A stretch of 64,000 nucleotides of DNA from Terriglobus albidus. GTDB taxonomy: Bacteria > Acidobacteriota > Terriglobia > Terriglobales > Acidobacteriaceae. Where the stretch lies: NCBI RefSeq assembly GCF_008000815.1, contig NZ_CP042806.1, forward strand, positions 4,340,001-4,404,000, read 5' to 3'. The notes below the pieces were generated by a model. That model was not told where the DNA came from and made no database searches. It saw nothing but the letters and a program-made list of their open reading frames with translations. Made by a program: the position numbers and the translations under genes. Shown piece by piece: positions 46,774-54,634 of the stretch. The first letter of the stretch is position 1. The number at the start of each line of letters is the position of its first letter.

Positions 46774-46833
46774 GTGAGCGGAACGCCCCCGATAGCGCGA
46801 TGATCTGCATTAACCTGTATCAGGAGAGTGGTG

Positions 46834-47910
46834 GTGGAACAGTTTCGTATTCACATTGCGGATGAAGTGCTCGACGACCTGCGGGCGCGACTACTCCATA
46901 CGAGATGGCCCGACCAGATACCCGGCATAGGCTGGACACAAGGCACTGAACTGGACTGGTTGCAGCGCCTCGTGTCCTATTGGACCCATGAGTTTGATTG
47001 GCGCATCTGGGAGCAGAGGCTCAACACTCTCGACCATTTCACGTGGGAGGGCATCCACTTCGTATATAAGCGAGCGGCCTCGGGCCGGGGTATACCAATT
47101 ATCCTTACGCACGGCTGGCCCGGCACCTTTCTCGATTATGTGGACATGTTGCCGATGCTCGACGACTTCGATGTGGTCGTACCCTCTCTACCCGGATATG
47201 GATTTTCACCACGCCCACCCCAGGTTGGAATCAATTACCGATACGTCGCGGAAAGATGGCATCGGCTTATGTCCAAGCTCGGGTATTCCAGTTTTGGTGC
47301 GAGCGGTTATGACTTTGGGGCCGGAGTAACGACAATTCTCGCTCTGGACCATCCAGAATCGGTAACCGGAATCTATCTCACCACACTGGAGTCCGACCTT
47401 ACGCCCATCGTGGATGATGCGGACTTGTCGGATGGCGAGCGCTCGTATCTCTCTGTAAACCGAAGCTGGGATGCCACGGAACGAGGCTACAGCGCGATTC
47501 AGTCCACTAAACCACAGACCATCGGGTATGGACTGAACGATTCCCCAGCGGGGCTTGCGGCATACATGGGTGAGAAGTGGCACTCATGGAGCGACGCCAC
47601 ACCGCCTGATGACTTCCTTTGCGCCACGCTTACCCTGTACTGGATCACGCAGACCATCACTTCATCGATGCGTGACTACTGGGACAATCGCTTTTACCCA
47701 GTTGATCGTTCTTATGTCAACACGCCCACGGCATTTGGCGTTTTCGCACACCAGACCGTTTCCGAAGGTGAGCCGCCGCGCTCGTATCTGGAGCGCGTGT
47801 ACAACATCCACCATTGGACAGTCTTTCCACGCGGAGGACACTTCGCTCCGGTTGAGGAGCCAGTGGCCGTCGCGGAGGACATGACCACTTTCTTCCGTAA
47901 CCTCAGATGA
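46834..47910 (+). CDS. Epoxide hydrolase, microsomal (EHN) type
   Basis: 358 residues. GTG codons at 46828, 46831 and 46834 all fit; the last is chosen because AGGAG lies seven bases before it. The N-terminal EHN segment (IADEVLDDLRARLLHTRWPD) lids the active site. The oxyanion motif is HGWPG, the nucleophile Asp is in GASGYDFGAGV, the conserved Tyr pair lies in the lid region and the His is in FPRGGHFAPVEEP. It opens epoxides to diols. A divergent SDR remnant lies upstream and an alpha/beta hydrolase remnant downstream, so this locus has been reshuffled. Confidence 0.87.
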   Translation: MEQFRIHIADEVLDDLRARLLHTRWPDQIPGIGWTQGTELDWLQRLVSYWTHEFDWRIWEQRLNTLDHFTWEGIHFVYKRAASGRGIPIILTHGWPGTFLDYVDMLPMLDDFDVVVPSLPGYGFSPRPPQVGINYRYVAERWHRLMSKLGYSSFGASGYDFGAGVTTILALDHPESVTGIYLTTLESDLTPIVDDADLSDGERSYLSVNRSWDATERGYSAIQSTKPQTIGYGLNDSPAGLAAYMGEKWHSWSDATPPDDFLCATLTLYWITQTITSSMRDYWDNRFYPVDRSYVNTPTAFGVFAHQTVSEGEPPRSYLERVYNIHHWTVFPRGGHFAPVEEPVAVAEDMTTFFRNLR

Positions 47911-47935
47911 AGTGTCATGCTGACAATCCACGCTC

Positions 47936-48064
47936 TCATCGGTGAATGCGGTCGAGCTGATCGATCAGCTTCGATACATCATCGACCAGTGTACCCAGGT
48001 CGTAACCGATGTTTGGTGCGTCCGAACGGCCATGCCCTCGGCGACCTGGAGCAGTTATCGCGAT
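47936..48064 (-). pseudogene. Fragment of an alpha/beta hydrolase
   Basis: The frame reads IAITAPGRRGHGRSDAPNIG and then YDLGTLVDDVSKLIDQLDR, which is the segment between strand 3 and the nucleophile elbow of alpha/beta hydrolases. Neither the start nor the catalytic Ser region is present. It abuts and slightly overlaps the 3' end of the TetR gene. Confidence 0.65.
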
Positions 48065-48645
48065 TCTAAGAGGCTCAATAACGGAGGCAACATGGCTAAG
48101 AGTCGCTTTTTGCTTACTCCATCGCGCGCCTGAACTGAAATACCATGCAGAGCCGTAGCATAGAGGTCCCCCAACGAGTCCGCATCCGTACCGGGAGGCA
48201 ACTCGCCCATTCGCTCTGCCTTTTGAAGGCGTTCCAGGATAGTTGCGGTTCGAGACCGGCGATGACCAGCCAGCCATTCACGCACTGAATCATTTTCATT
48301 GCTGCAGTTGGTCGCCGAGGATACGACCATACAGCCGCGCGGGGCTCCTTTACGCGTGTAGAGGTCGATGGCATCGATAAACAGGCGCTTGATCGCTTCC
48401 GACACGGAACAAGCTTCAGACAACGCTTTTGCGGCGAATGCCCCCTCCTGTGCCTCATAAAGAGCAACGGCTTCTCGGAACAAAGCCTCTTTCGAGCCGA
48501 AAGCGGCATAGATGCGTGCGGAAGCCAATCCGAGCTTTGCCGTAAGATCAGACATCGATACGCCCTCGTAGCCGCGCTCCCAAAAGAGGTCGCGTGCTTT
48601 TCGCAAAGCGATATCTCGATCAAATTCGCGTGGTCTTCCTGCCAT
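48055..48645 (-). CDS. TetR-family regulator, divergent from alcohol dehydrogenase
   Basis: 196 residues from the ATG at 48645. The helix-turn-helix reads GVSMSDLTAKLGLASARIYAAFGSKEALF. The ligand domain contains APRGCMVVSSATNCS, the pattern of TetR_C regulators of the AcrR/YxaF kind, with Cys residues that could react with electrophiles. It is divergent from the zinc alcohol dehydrogenase at 48717, and an inverted repeat at 48685-48708 lies between them. It probably represses the dehydrogenase in the absence of a carbonyl compound or similar inducer. Confidence 0.88.
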   Translation of the reverse strand: MAGRPREFDRDIALRKARDLFWERGYEGVSMSDLTAKLGLASARIYAAFGSKEALFREAVALYEAQEGAFAAKALSEACSVSEAIKRLFIDAIDLYTRKGAPRGCMVVSSATNCSNENDSVREWLAGHRRSRTATILERLQKAERMGELPPGTDADSLGDLYATALHGISVQARDGVSKKRLLAMLPPLLSLLESR

Positions 48646-48684
48646 ATTCCTTGCCAACCGTTAAAGAATACATGAATCGGTGCT

Positions 48685-48708
48685 ATTCTTTGTTGGTCAG
48701 CAAAGAAT
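48685..48708. promoter_or_regulatory. Inverted repeat, likely operator of the TetR/alcohol dehydrogenase pair
   Basis: ATTCTTTG and CAAAGAAT are perfect inverted arms separated by 8 bases. The dehydrogenase ATG lies 9 bases downstream. AAAGAAT occurs once more at 48663. Position suits a repressor site over the promoter or start. Confidence 0.65.
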
Positions 48709-48716
48709 GGAGGCAT

Positions 48717-49778
48717 ATGCGTGCTGCAGTCATCGAAGAACTTAACCGTCCGCTTGTAATCCAGAACGTGCCTGATCCGGAGTGCCCACCCGATGGGGCG
48801 ATCATCCGCGTAGGGGCGAATGGTATCTGCAGGACGGACTGGCATCTGTGGACGAATGACTGGACATGGCGAGGTCTGGCCATACAGCCGCCTTTTGTTC
48901 TGGGACACGAGTTCAGTGGCACTGTGGAAGAAGTGGGCCGTGACGTGAAAAGCTGGCGTCAAGGAGATCGTGTCATCTTCCCGATGAATCCTGGTGAAGG
49001 TAGCTGCGAGTGGTGCCGCAGTGGAAACCAACACGTCTGTAATTCAGGTGCAAAGCTCGTCCCCGGTGTGTCATATTGGGGAGCTTTCGCGGAATATGTC
49101 ATGGTCCGATACGCAGACGTGAACCTGGTACGTCTTCCCGAGTCGCTTTCCTTTGTGGAATCCGCCAGCATGGCTTGCAGGTATATGGCGGCGTTTCGCG
49201 GCATAGTCGACCAGGCTGAAGTGCGTGGAGGCGAATGGGTCGTCGTTCATGGAGCTGGCGGTGGAATGGGACTTTCTTCTGTGCAGATCGCCGCAGCCGT
49301 TGGGGCCCGTGTTATCGCGGTGGACGTCTCAGAGCGGGCATTATCAGCAGCGCGCACTGCCGGCGCGGAATTCACCATCAATAGTAGGAAAGAAAGTCCG
49401 ATCGAGGCAGTGCGAACTATAACGCAAGGCGGTGCGCACGTATCCCTCGATGCCCTAGGAATCGCCGAGACCTGCCGCAACTCAGTCCTGTCCCTTCGCA
49501 AATTAGGCCGGCACATCCAACTCGGTCACACGACCCGGAAAGAGGAAGGCTACGTTCCGCTTCCAATTGACGTCATTCTTCTCAACGAATTGCGCCTCTT
49601 TGGAAGTTTTGGCATGCAAGGTCAACAGTTCGGAACCATGCTCTCCATGTGCGAGGCTAGGATATTGAGACCGGGCCAATTGGTCTCGAAGCAGGTAGAT
49701 CTTGGGGGCGTCAATGCTGTCCTTGAAGCGATGGGCGATTTTGGCACGACGGGCGTGGTCGTCGTCTCTGGCTTCTAA
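48717..49778 (+). CDS. Zinc-dependent alcohol dehydrogenase-like protein (MDR superfamily)
   Basis: 353 residues from the ATG at 48717, with GGAGG three bases upstream. Catalytic zinc ligands are in GICRTDWH and GHEFSG, with the third ligand expected further on. The structural zinc loop reads GEGSCEWCRSGNQHVC: three of the usual four Cys remain and the first is Glu, so the second zinc may be lost or bound differently. The nucleotide motif is VHGAGGGMGLSSVQIA (GxGxxG), with VIAVDVSE marking NAD preference. It oxidises an alcohol or reduces an aldehyde; substrate unknown. Divergent from its probable repressor. Confidence 0.88.
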   Translation: MRAAVIEELNRPLVIQNVPDPECPPDGAIIRVGANGICRTDWHLWTNDWTWRGLAIQPPFVLGHEFSGTVEEVGRDVKSWRQGDRVIFPMNPGEGSCEWCRSGNQHVCNSGAKLVPGVSYWGAFAEYVMVRYADVNLVRLPESLSFVESASMACRYMAAFRGIVDQAEVRGGEWVVVHGAGGGMGLSSVQIAAAVGARVIAVDVSERALSAARTAGAEFTINSRKESPIEAVRTITQGGAHVSLDALGIAETCRNSVLSLRKLGRHIQLGHTTRKEEGYVPLPIDVILLNELRLFGSFGMQGQQFGTMLSMCEARILRPGQLVSKQVDLGGVNAVLEAMGDFGTTGVVVVSGF

Positions 49779-49983
49779 CCGGATTAGCGTGGGAATATCC
49801 CAAGGCTATAGAGAGATAACGTTGTCTACCCTCACTACATCCATCGTGGATGAGGGCAGCCTGCTCTGATACCGGATGACGCGCATTAATTTTGTGACCA
49901 CAACTTAATAGATTTGCTTTGAAAAAGTCAACCAGAAGTCTTTCTCACCAAAATTTATTCGCTTCCCGAATGATCATCACGGC
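49779..49983. other. Intergenic stretch upstream of the GH31 gene
   Basis: About 200 bases, part of a 384-base gap before the GH31 gene. It is AT-rich from 49880 onwards. No gene or RNA seen; the promoter of the GH31 gene probably lies here or between the two operators that follow. Confidence 0.45.
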
Positions 49984-50001
49984 ATTCGAAACGTTTTGAA
50001 T
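49984..50001. promoter_or_regulatory. LacI/GalR-type operator, site 1
   Basis: ATTC-G-AAACGTTT-T-GAAT, symmetric around a central CG apart from one base pair. The AAACGTTT core is typical of LacI-family operators. Site 2 with the same core is centred 52 bases downstream. Confidence 0.6.
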
Positions 50002-50037
50002 TCCACCGGTGGCCATCGGGAAGAAATCGGGCATTGC

Positions 50038-50051
50038 GGAAAACGTTTACC
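50038..50051. promoter_or_regulatory. LacI/GalR-type operator, site 2
   Basis: GGAAAACGTTTACC is symmetric around its central CG apart from one pair, with the same AAACGTTT core as site 1. The 52-base centre-to-centre distance is about five helical turns, suitable for looping. The start of GH31 lies 110 bases downstream. No LacI-family gene is present in the window. Confidence 0.6.
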
Positions 50052-50162
50052 TGCTGCTGTAATGACCTCAATAAGGCATCTACGGGTAGAGCGTTCGCAA
50101 AGGTAGCTCAACATCTGCAGGCTCGCCCGTTGCCCAACGTGAATCAATCGATGGAGGACCAC

Positions 50163-52568
50163 TTGACGAGGACTCGAACACAAAAGCTCCTCTCTGCCGC
50201 AATTTTCCTGGAGATCGCTGTCATGGCTTCGGCCCCGGCCTTTGCCGCAGCGAGCTCTTACCAGAAGCAGCAGAGCGGAGCTCAGATGGACTTAGACGGC
50301 GGCACTCTTCGCATCCAGTTCTGGTCTCCAGAGATCGTTCGGGTTACGTATGCGCCTGGAATAAAACTGCCGGAGCTGGCAAGCTTTTCCGTCGTTGCCA
50401 AGCCATCGACTGTCTCTCTAAAACGGCAGGAGAGCAAGGATGCGTTCACTCTCGCATCAACAAAAGTCAAGGTACAAATCGATAAGCAGACCGGCGCGGT
50501 GAGTTTCTGGGACCCGGCGGGTCATATCCTACTGAAGGAAGCGGCGCATAGCCGCGAGATCGCTCGGGCAACGGTAGCGGGCGTGTTCGTCACGTCGGCA
50601 ACGCAGAGTTTTGACGTGGCTGCGGACGAAGGCATTTATGGCCTGGGTCAGCACCAACAGGGTGCATGGAACTACAACACGAACGTTGGATCCAGTGTGA
50701 AACTGGCGCAGGCGAACACGAACGTCGCCATTCCCGTGATGACTTCCAGCAAAGGTTACGTGCTTCTGTGGGATAACCCCGCGGTGACCACGATTTCGAC
50801 GGAAGCTCCGAAGGAAGCAGCATCCTCTGGCCGCTTTTTGCGCTGGTCCTCAGAGTACGGCAAGGCCATCGATTACTACTTCTGCTTTGGAGACGGAAAC
50901 ATCGCAACCGCCATGGCGGCCTACCGCACGCTGACAGGTCAGGCGCCTATGATGCCGCGGTGGCAGTTCGGCTTCTGCCAATCGAAGGAGCGCTATGCCT
51001 CCCAAGAGGAACTGCTGGGTGTCGCCGAGAAGATCCGTAGTCTGAAAATTCCCGCGGACGGCATCATTCAGGATTGGCAGTATTGGCCTGAAGGAAACAA
51101 TACGTGGGGATCACACCTTTTCGATCCGAAACGCTACCCCGATCCTGCGGCCATGTTCCAGAAATTACATGACCAGCACTTTCACGCGCTCATCTCTGTA
51201 TGGGCCAAGTTTGATGTGGGCAGCAAGAACAGCGAGGAGTTGAATGCTGCAGGTGGCATGTTTCCGGAAATAACCCATTACGTCTTCCCTCCTGGCCAGG
51301 GGCAATGGTACGACCCATTCAGTCTGGCCGGCCGCGAGATTTACTGGAAGCAGATCCGCACAAACCTCTTTGCAAAGGGTGTGGATGGTTGGTGGCTGGA
51401 CGCGCCCGAGCCGGAGATCAACAACATGGGCTTCCGCACGTATAAGACACCTGCGGGCCCGGGATACACGGTATACAACCTCTATCCGCTGATGCACTCT
51501 GGGGGCATCTACCAGGGACAACGCGTCGCGACGGACCAGAAACGGGTCGTGATCCTGACGCGTTCCGCGTATGCAGGGCAACAGCGCAATAGCGCAATCA
51601 CCTGGTCCGGCGACATACAGGCGACGTGGCAGGTGCTTCGCAACCAAATTCCGGCAGGTCTGAACTTCTCCTTGTCAGGTATTCCATATTGGAATACCGA
51701 TACGGGTGGCTTCTTTGGCAATAAGGAGGCGGGCGACGGCGATCCCTCGAATCCAGCATATGAGGAATTGTTTGCGCGGTGGTTCCAATTCAGCTCCTTC
51801 TGTCCTATGTTTCGCGTGCATGGCTCGTATGGGCTGAAACCTGGCAAGGAATTGTGGCGCTTCGACGACAAAACGCAGGCGATCATGCGGACGTATCTTA
51901 ATCTGCGTTACCGGCTGCTTCCCTATACCTATTCCGTGGCTTGGCAAGTCACATCGGAAGGAAGCACCTTCCTGCAGCCGCTCGTCATGAATTTCCCCAA
52001 AGATCCGAAAACATTGAACATCGGCAATCAGTATCTCTTTGGGCCCGAGATCATGGTGACACCGGTGACGAACGCCGGAGCGACAGAACAGGACGTATAC
52101 CTACCGGCCACGGGAGCGCCCTGGTACAACTTTTGGACCGGGGAGAAGGCTGAGGCCGGTCGGAATGTCCACGCATCAGCTCCGGTGGAGACGCTGCCCT
52201 TGTTCGTTCGACCGGGAGCAATCCTACCCATGGGCCCATTCCTACAGTATTCCGATGAGAAGCCTGCCGACCCGATTGAGCTGCGCATTTACCGTGGCGC
52301 GAATGGCAAGTTCACGCTTTATGAGGATCAAGGTGACTCGTATAACTACGAGAAAGGGCAGTTCGCCACTATTCCAATTACGTGGCGCGAATCCACGCAG
52401 ACCCTTGAGATCGGTGACCGCACGGGAAGCTTCCCCGGCATAGTAAACGACCGCACCTTTCATATCGTGTGGGTCTCGGATAACCATGGTGCCGGAGTAG
52501 ATCTTACGGAGAAATATGACTCCATAGTTCACTACAGTGGCAAGTCCGTAAAGATCGCCGCTCATTGA
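50163..52568 (+). CDS. Exported GH31-family glycoside hydrolase (alpha-xylosidase/alpha-glucosidase-like)
   Basis: 801 residues from a TTG at 50163; GGAGG lies five bases upstream and a signal peptide (TQKLLSAAIFLEIAVMASAPAFA) follows. The in-frame ATG at 50151 overlaps the ribosome site and is unlikely. An N-terminal beta-sandwich precedes the barrel: FGFCQSKERYASQEELL, then GWWLDAPEPE with the nucleophile Asp, and ITWSGDIQATW with the acid/base Asp. The C-terminal sandwich (DVYLPATGAPWYNFWTGE ... LYEDQGDSYNYEKG) is complete. GH31 enzymes release alpha-linked xylose or glucose, for example from xyloglucan. Two LacI-type operators upstream suggest sugar-controlled expression. Confidence 0.9.
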   Translation: MTRTRTQKLLSAAIFLEIAVMASAPAFAAASSYQKQQSGAQMDLDGGTLRIQFWSPEIVRVTYAPGIKLPELASFSVVAKPSTVSLKRQESKDAFTLASTKVKVQIDKQTGAVSFWDPAGHILLKEAAHSREIARATVAGVFVTSATQSFDVAADEGIYGLGQHQQGAWNYNTNVGSSVKLAQANTNVAIPVMTSSKGYVLLWDNPAVTTISTEAPKEAASSGRFLRWSSEYGKAIDYYFCFGDGNIATAMAAYRTLTGQAPMMPRWQFGFCQSKERYASQEELLGVAEKIRSLKIPADGIIQDWQYWPEGNNTWGSHLFDPKRYPDPAAMFQKLHDQHFHALISVWAKFDVGSKNSEELNAAGGMFPEITHYVFPPGQGQWYDPFSLAGREIYWKQIRTNLFAKGVDGWWLDAPEPEINNMGFRTYKTPAGPGYTVYNLYPLMHSGGIYQGQRVATDQKRVVILTRSAYAGQQRNSAITWSGDIQATWQVLRNQIPAGLNFSLSGIPYWNTDTGGFFGNKEAGDGDPSNPAYEELFARWFQFSSFCPMFRVHGSYGLKPGKELWRFDDKTQAIMRTYLNLRYRLLPYTYSVAWQVTSEGSTFLQPLVMNFPKDPKTLNIGNQYLFGPEIMVTPVTNAGATEQDVYLPATGAPWYNFWTGEKAEAGRNVHASAPVETLPLFVRPGAILPMGPFLQYSDEKPADPIELRIYRGANGKFTLYEDQGDSYNYEKGQFATIPITWRESTQTLEIGDRTGSFPGIVNDRTFHIVWVSDNHGAGVDLTEKYDSIVHYSGKSVKIAAH

Positions 52569-52621
52569 GGCAAAAGGCGCAACCCGTTTCGGAGGTTCCG
52601 GAGCTTGACTCATAGTGTAAG

Positions 52622-53251
52622 TTACTGCCAACCTACCAGCCGCTGTTCCACGAGGTCGCCTGCTTCCGAGAGCCAGTGGGTGCGTTCTTCTACGGTGCTG
52701 GTCGCAATGACTCGAAATACGTACCGAACCACATTGCGGACACCGCAGTAGTGCAAGAGACAGTTTTTCCAAATCAGTTCCAGAGGGTCTCCGAAGTTCG
52801 CGTGTTCGCGCACTATGGGCGTATTGCTGGTGTTGAAGATGAATGCCTCCTTGAGGCCAAGAAGTCCTTTGGGGACATCGCCTGCATCGGATCCCTTCTC
52901 GAAGGCATACGCCGCATTCAGCGCGAATACTCGATCAATCCATCCTTTCATCATCGCGGGAGGAGATCCCCAGCAGTTTGGATGAATAACGACGAGAATG
53001 TCCGAAGCTCTCAAGAGCTCTATGTGCTCAATCACCAATGGATCCGTAGTCGCTTGCCCGCGCATTTCACTCGCTGTAATCCTTGGTTCGAACTCTTCGG
53101 CGTAAAGATCACGCAAGGCGGTGGATACGCCCAGGCGATGTAGACGACCAACCACAGATTGGGCGATGGCGTGATTGAAGCTATTCTTGTCTGGATGAGC
53201 AACTACTATGAATGCGGTTGCACGATGAGTTGAACTATTTTCCTGCCCCAT
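52622..53251 (-). CDS. NAD(P)H:quinone oxidoreductase-like flavoprotein
   Basis: 209 residues from the ATG at 53251; the frame is open 35 codons upstream, with alternative ATGs but no better ribosome site. Flavodoxin-like fold: FIVVAHPDKNSFNHAIA binds the FMN/FAD phosphate, and ILVVIHPNCWGSPPAMMKGWIDRVF is the NQO1/KefF-type quinone pocket signature. It reduces quinones or aromatic nitro/azo compounds by two electrons. Convergent with GH31; no functional link is evident. A MdaB/YwrO-type role in detoxification is the most likely. Confidence 0.85.
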   Translation of the reverse strand: MGQENSSTHRATAFIVVAHPDKNSFNHAIAQSVVGRLHRLGVSTALRDLYAEEFEPRITASEMRGQATTDPLVIEHIELLRASDILVVIHPNCWGSPPAMMKGWIDRVFALNAAYAFEKGSDAGDVPKGLLGLKEAFIFNTSNTPIVREHANFGDPLELIWKNCLLHYCGVRNVVRYVFRVIATSTVEERTHWLSEAGDLVEQRLVGWQ

Positions 53252-53491
53252 AGCTTGCGAGCATTCTAATTTATGTAATTCCGATGCGCCCCCAAGATTC
53301 TTCCGCACTCGAGTGGCCATTTCTAGCCACATGTTCAAGTCTTCCCCTAAAAACAAATCTCGATTCCCCGCCCGATGATCCTCCTGTCACGAAAGAGAAA
53401 CGTCACCGGTCTTTCTAATGAGCCGTGCGTTCGATAGAACGCGGCGTTGAACTGTTCCTCAGGCGTTGAGGAGCGCAATTAGGAGGGGATA

Positions 53492-54016
53492 GTGCAGATT
53501 CCCAGATGGTTGGTGGCCGTGCCGGTACCTCCTCCTCCGTCGGGAGCTCCCCCAGCGCCTCGTGGCATGCCCCGCATGAGTAGTACCTTCAGTGAGATGA
53601 TGTTCGCGGACCTGGTCCCCATGGTGGAGAAGAACTATCGCGTTGCTCCAGGACGTGAGAACCGCGCAATGGCAGGGCTCTCCATGGGCGGCTTCCAGAC
53701 CTTCAACACCGGGCTTACTCATCTGGACAAGTTCTCGTACCTGGCCGGCTTCAGCGGCAATTGCGGCGGTGGAGGAAATTTTGATCCGAAGACGAGCTGC
53801 AGCGGGGCATTTGAGAAACCCACGGAGTTCAACAAAAAGATCAAGTTGCTCTACCTCTCGACTGGTTCAGTGGAAGGGCCGCGCGTTAAGCAGTTCAGCG
53901 AAGAACTCAAGAAGATCGGCGTGGAGAATGTTTATTACGAGTCTCCCGGGACAGCACATGAGTGGCTGACCTGGCGCCGGTCATTCTATGATTTTGCGCC
54001 GCGGCTATTCCGGTAG
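53492..54016 (+). CDS. 5'-truncated enterochelin-esterase-like (feruloyl esterase type) hydrolase
   Basis: 174 residues from a GTG at 53492 with AGGAGG upstream. The text TFSEMMFADLVPMVEKNYRV, the nucleophile elbow AMAGLSMGGFQT and the His segment GTAHEWLTWRRSFYDFAP belong to the alpha/beta esterase family PF00756. Intact relatives are about 300 to 400 residues and carry an N-terminal Ig-like domain plus the first strands of the hydrolase core, which are missing here. The protein may be expressed from the new start but is probably inactive. A perfect terminator follows. I consider it a truncated gene. Confidence 0.65.
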   Translation: MQIPRWLVAVPVPPPPSGAPPAPRGMPRMSSTFSEMMFADLVPMVEKNYRVAPGRENRAMAGLSMGGFQTFNTGLTHLDKFSYLAGFSGNCGGGGNFDPKTSCSGAFEKPTEFNKKIKLLYLSTGSVEGPRVKQFSEELKKIGVENVYYESPGTAHEWLTWRRSFYDFAPRLFR

Positions 54017-54041
54017 GAAGCCAGAATGCAGGCCTAAGAAA

Positions 54042-54066
54042 AGAGCCTCCTCGACGGAGGCTCTTT
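54042..54066 (+). terminator. Rho-independent terminator after the truncated esterase
   Basis: AGAGCCTCC and GGAGGCTCT form a perfect 9-bp stem with a 5-base loop and then TTTTCTT. Confidence 0.85.
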
Positions 54067-54094
54067 TTCTTATGGCTTGGTTTTCTCTGAAAGT

Positions 54095-54475
54095 TTATGA
54101 AGCATTCGTTGCAACGAATCTGCGACTGAGCGGTCTGGTTATGTACGACAGCATCAGGGCCGCAAACGTAGCGAGTGGCTCAAGCGCGAGAAGCCCATCA
54201 CCTGAGCAATAGTGCGAATAGCAAGCGCTCAGGACCGTGATAGTGAAACCCGCATAAACCCACTCCTTTAGCCTCGGTAGTCCGGGAGCCAGAAAGATGC
54301 CAAGTCCAAGGAGCTTTCCGATTCCAAGTATGTTTGAGAAATACGGCGGATATCCAAGATGAGCCAACGCCTTCATCATTGGCGGAAGATGTATGATCGC
54401 CAGCCCGCCAGACACACCCAGCACTAAGGTGACCAAGCCCGTCGTCACCCAATAGACAATTGCACGACCTGCCAT
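54095..54475 (-). CDS. DoxX-family membrane protein
   Basis: 126 residues with four hydrophobic segments: TTGLVTLVLGVSGGLAII, SNILGIGKLLGLGIFLAP, VYAGFTITVLSACYSHY and PLATFAALMLSYI. LGYPPYFSNILGIGKLLG is the core of DoxX-like_2 proteins. The family is linked to oxidative-stress or quinone-related membrane functions, but the biochemical activity is not established. It stands alone, convergent with the truncated esterase. Confidence 0.82.
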   Translation of the reverse strand: MAGRAIVYWVTTGLVTLVLGVSGGLAIIHLPPMMKALAHLGYPPYFSNILGIGKLLGLGIFLAPGLPRLKEWVYAGFTITVLSACYSHYCSGDGLLALEPLATFAALMLSYITRPLSRRFVATNAS

Positions 54476-54634
54476 CGCGAGTCCTCACAAAGCGGTCACA
54501 ATTCTCGCGTTTCTTCTGAATTGCACTCGCCTATACCAAAGACCGGCGAAGCGTGGGATTCGTGACAGCAACATGTCCTCAAGTAGCGATGGGAGATAGC
54601 GTCACAATCAAGCGTGACATCCCCACGATCTGTG

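Noticed and set aside
48114-49034. A 306-codon open frame on the reverse strand
   Set aside because: It overlaps the TetR gene and the alcohol dehydrogenase gene in another frame, has no ribosome site, and its translation lacks any family pattern. A shadow of two real genes.
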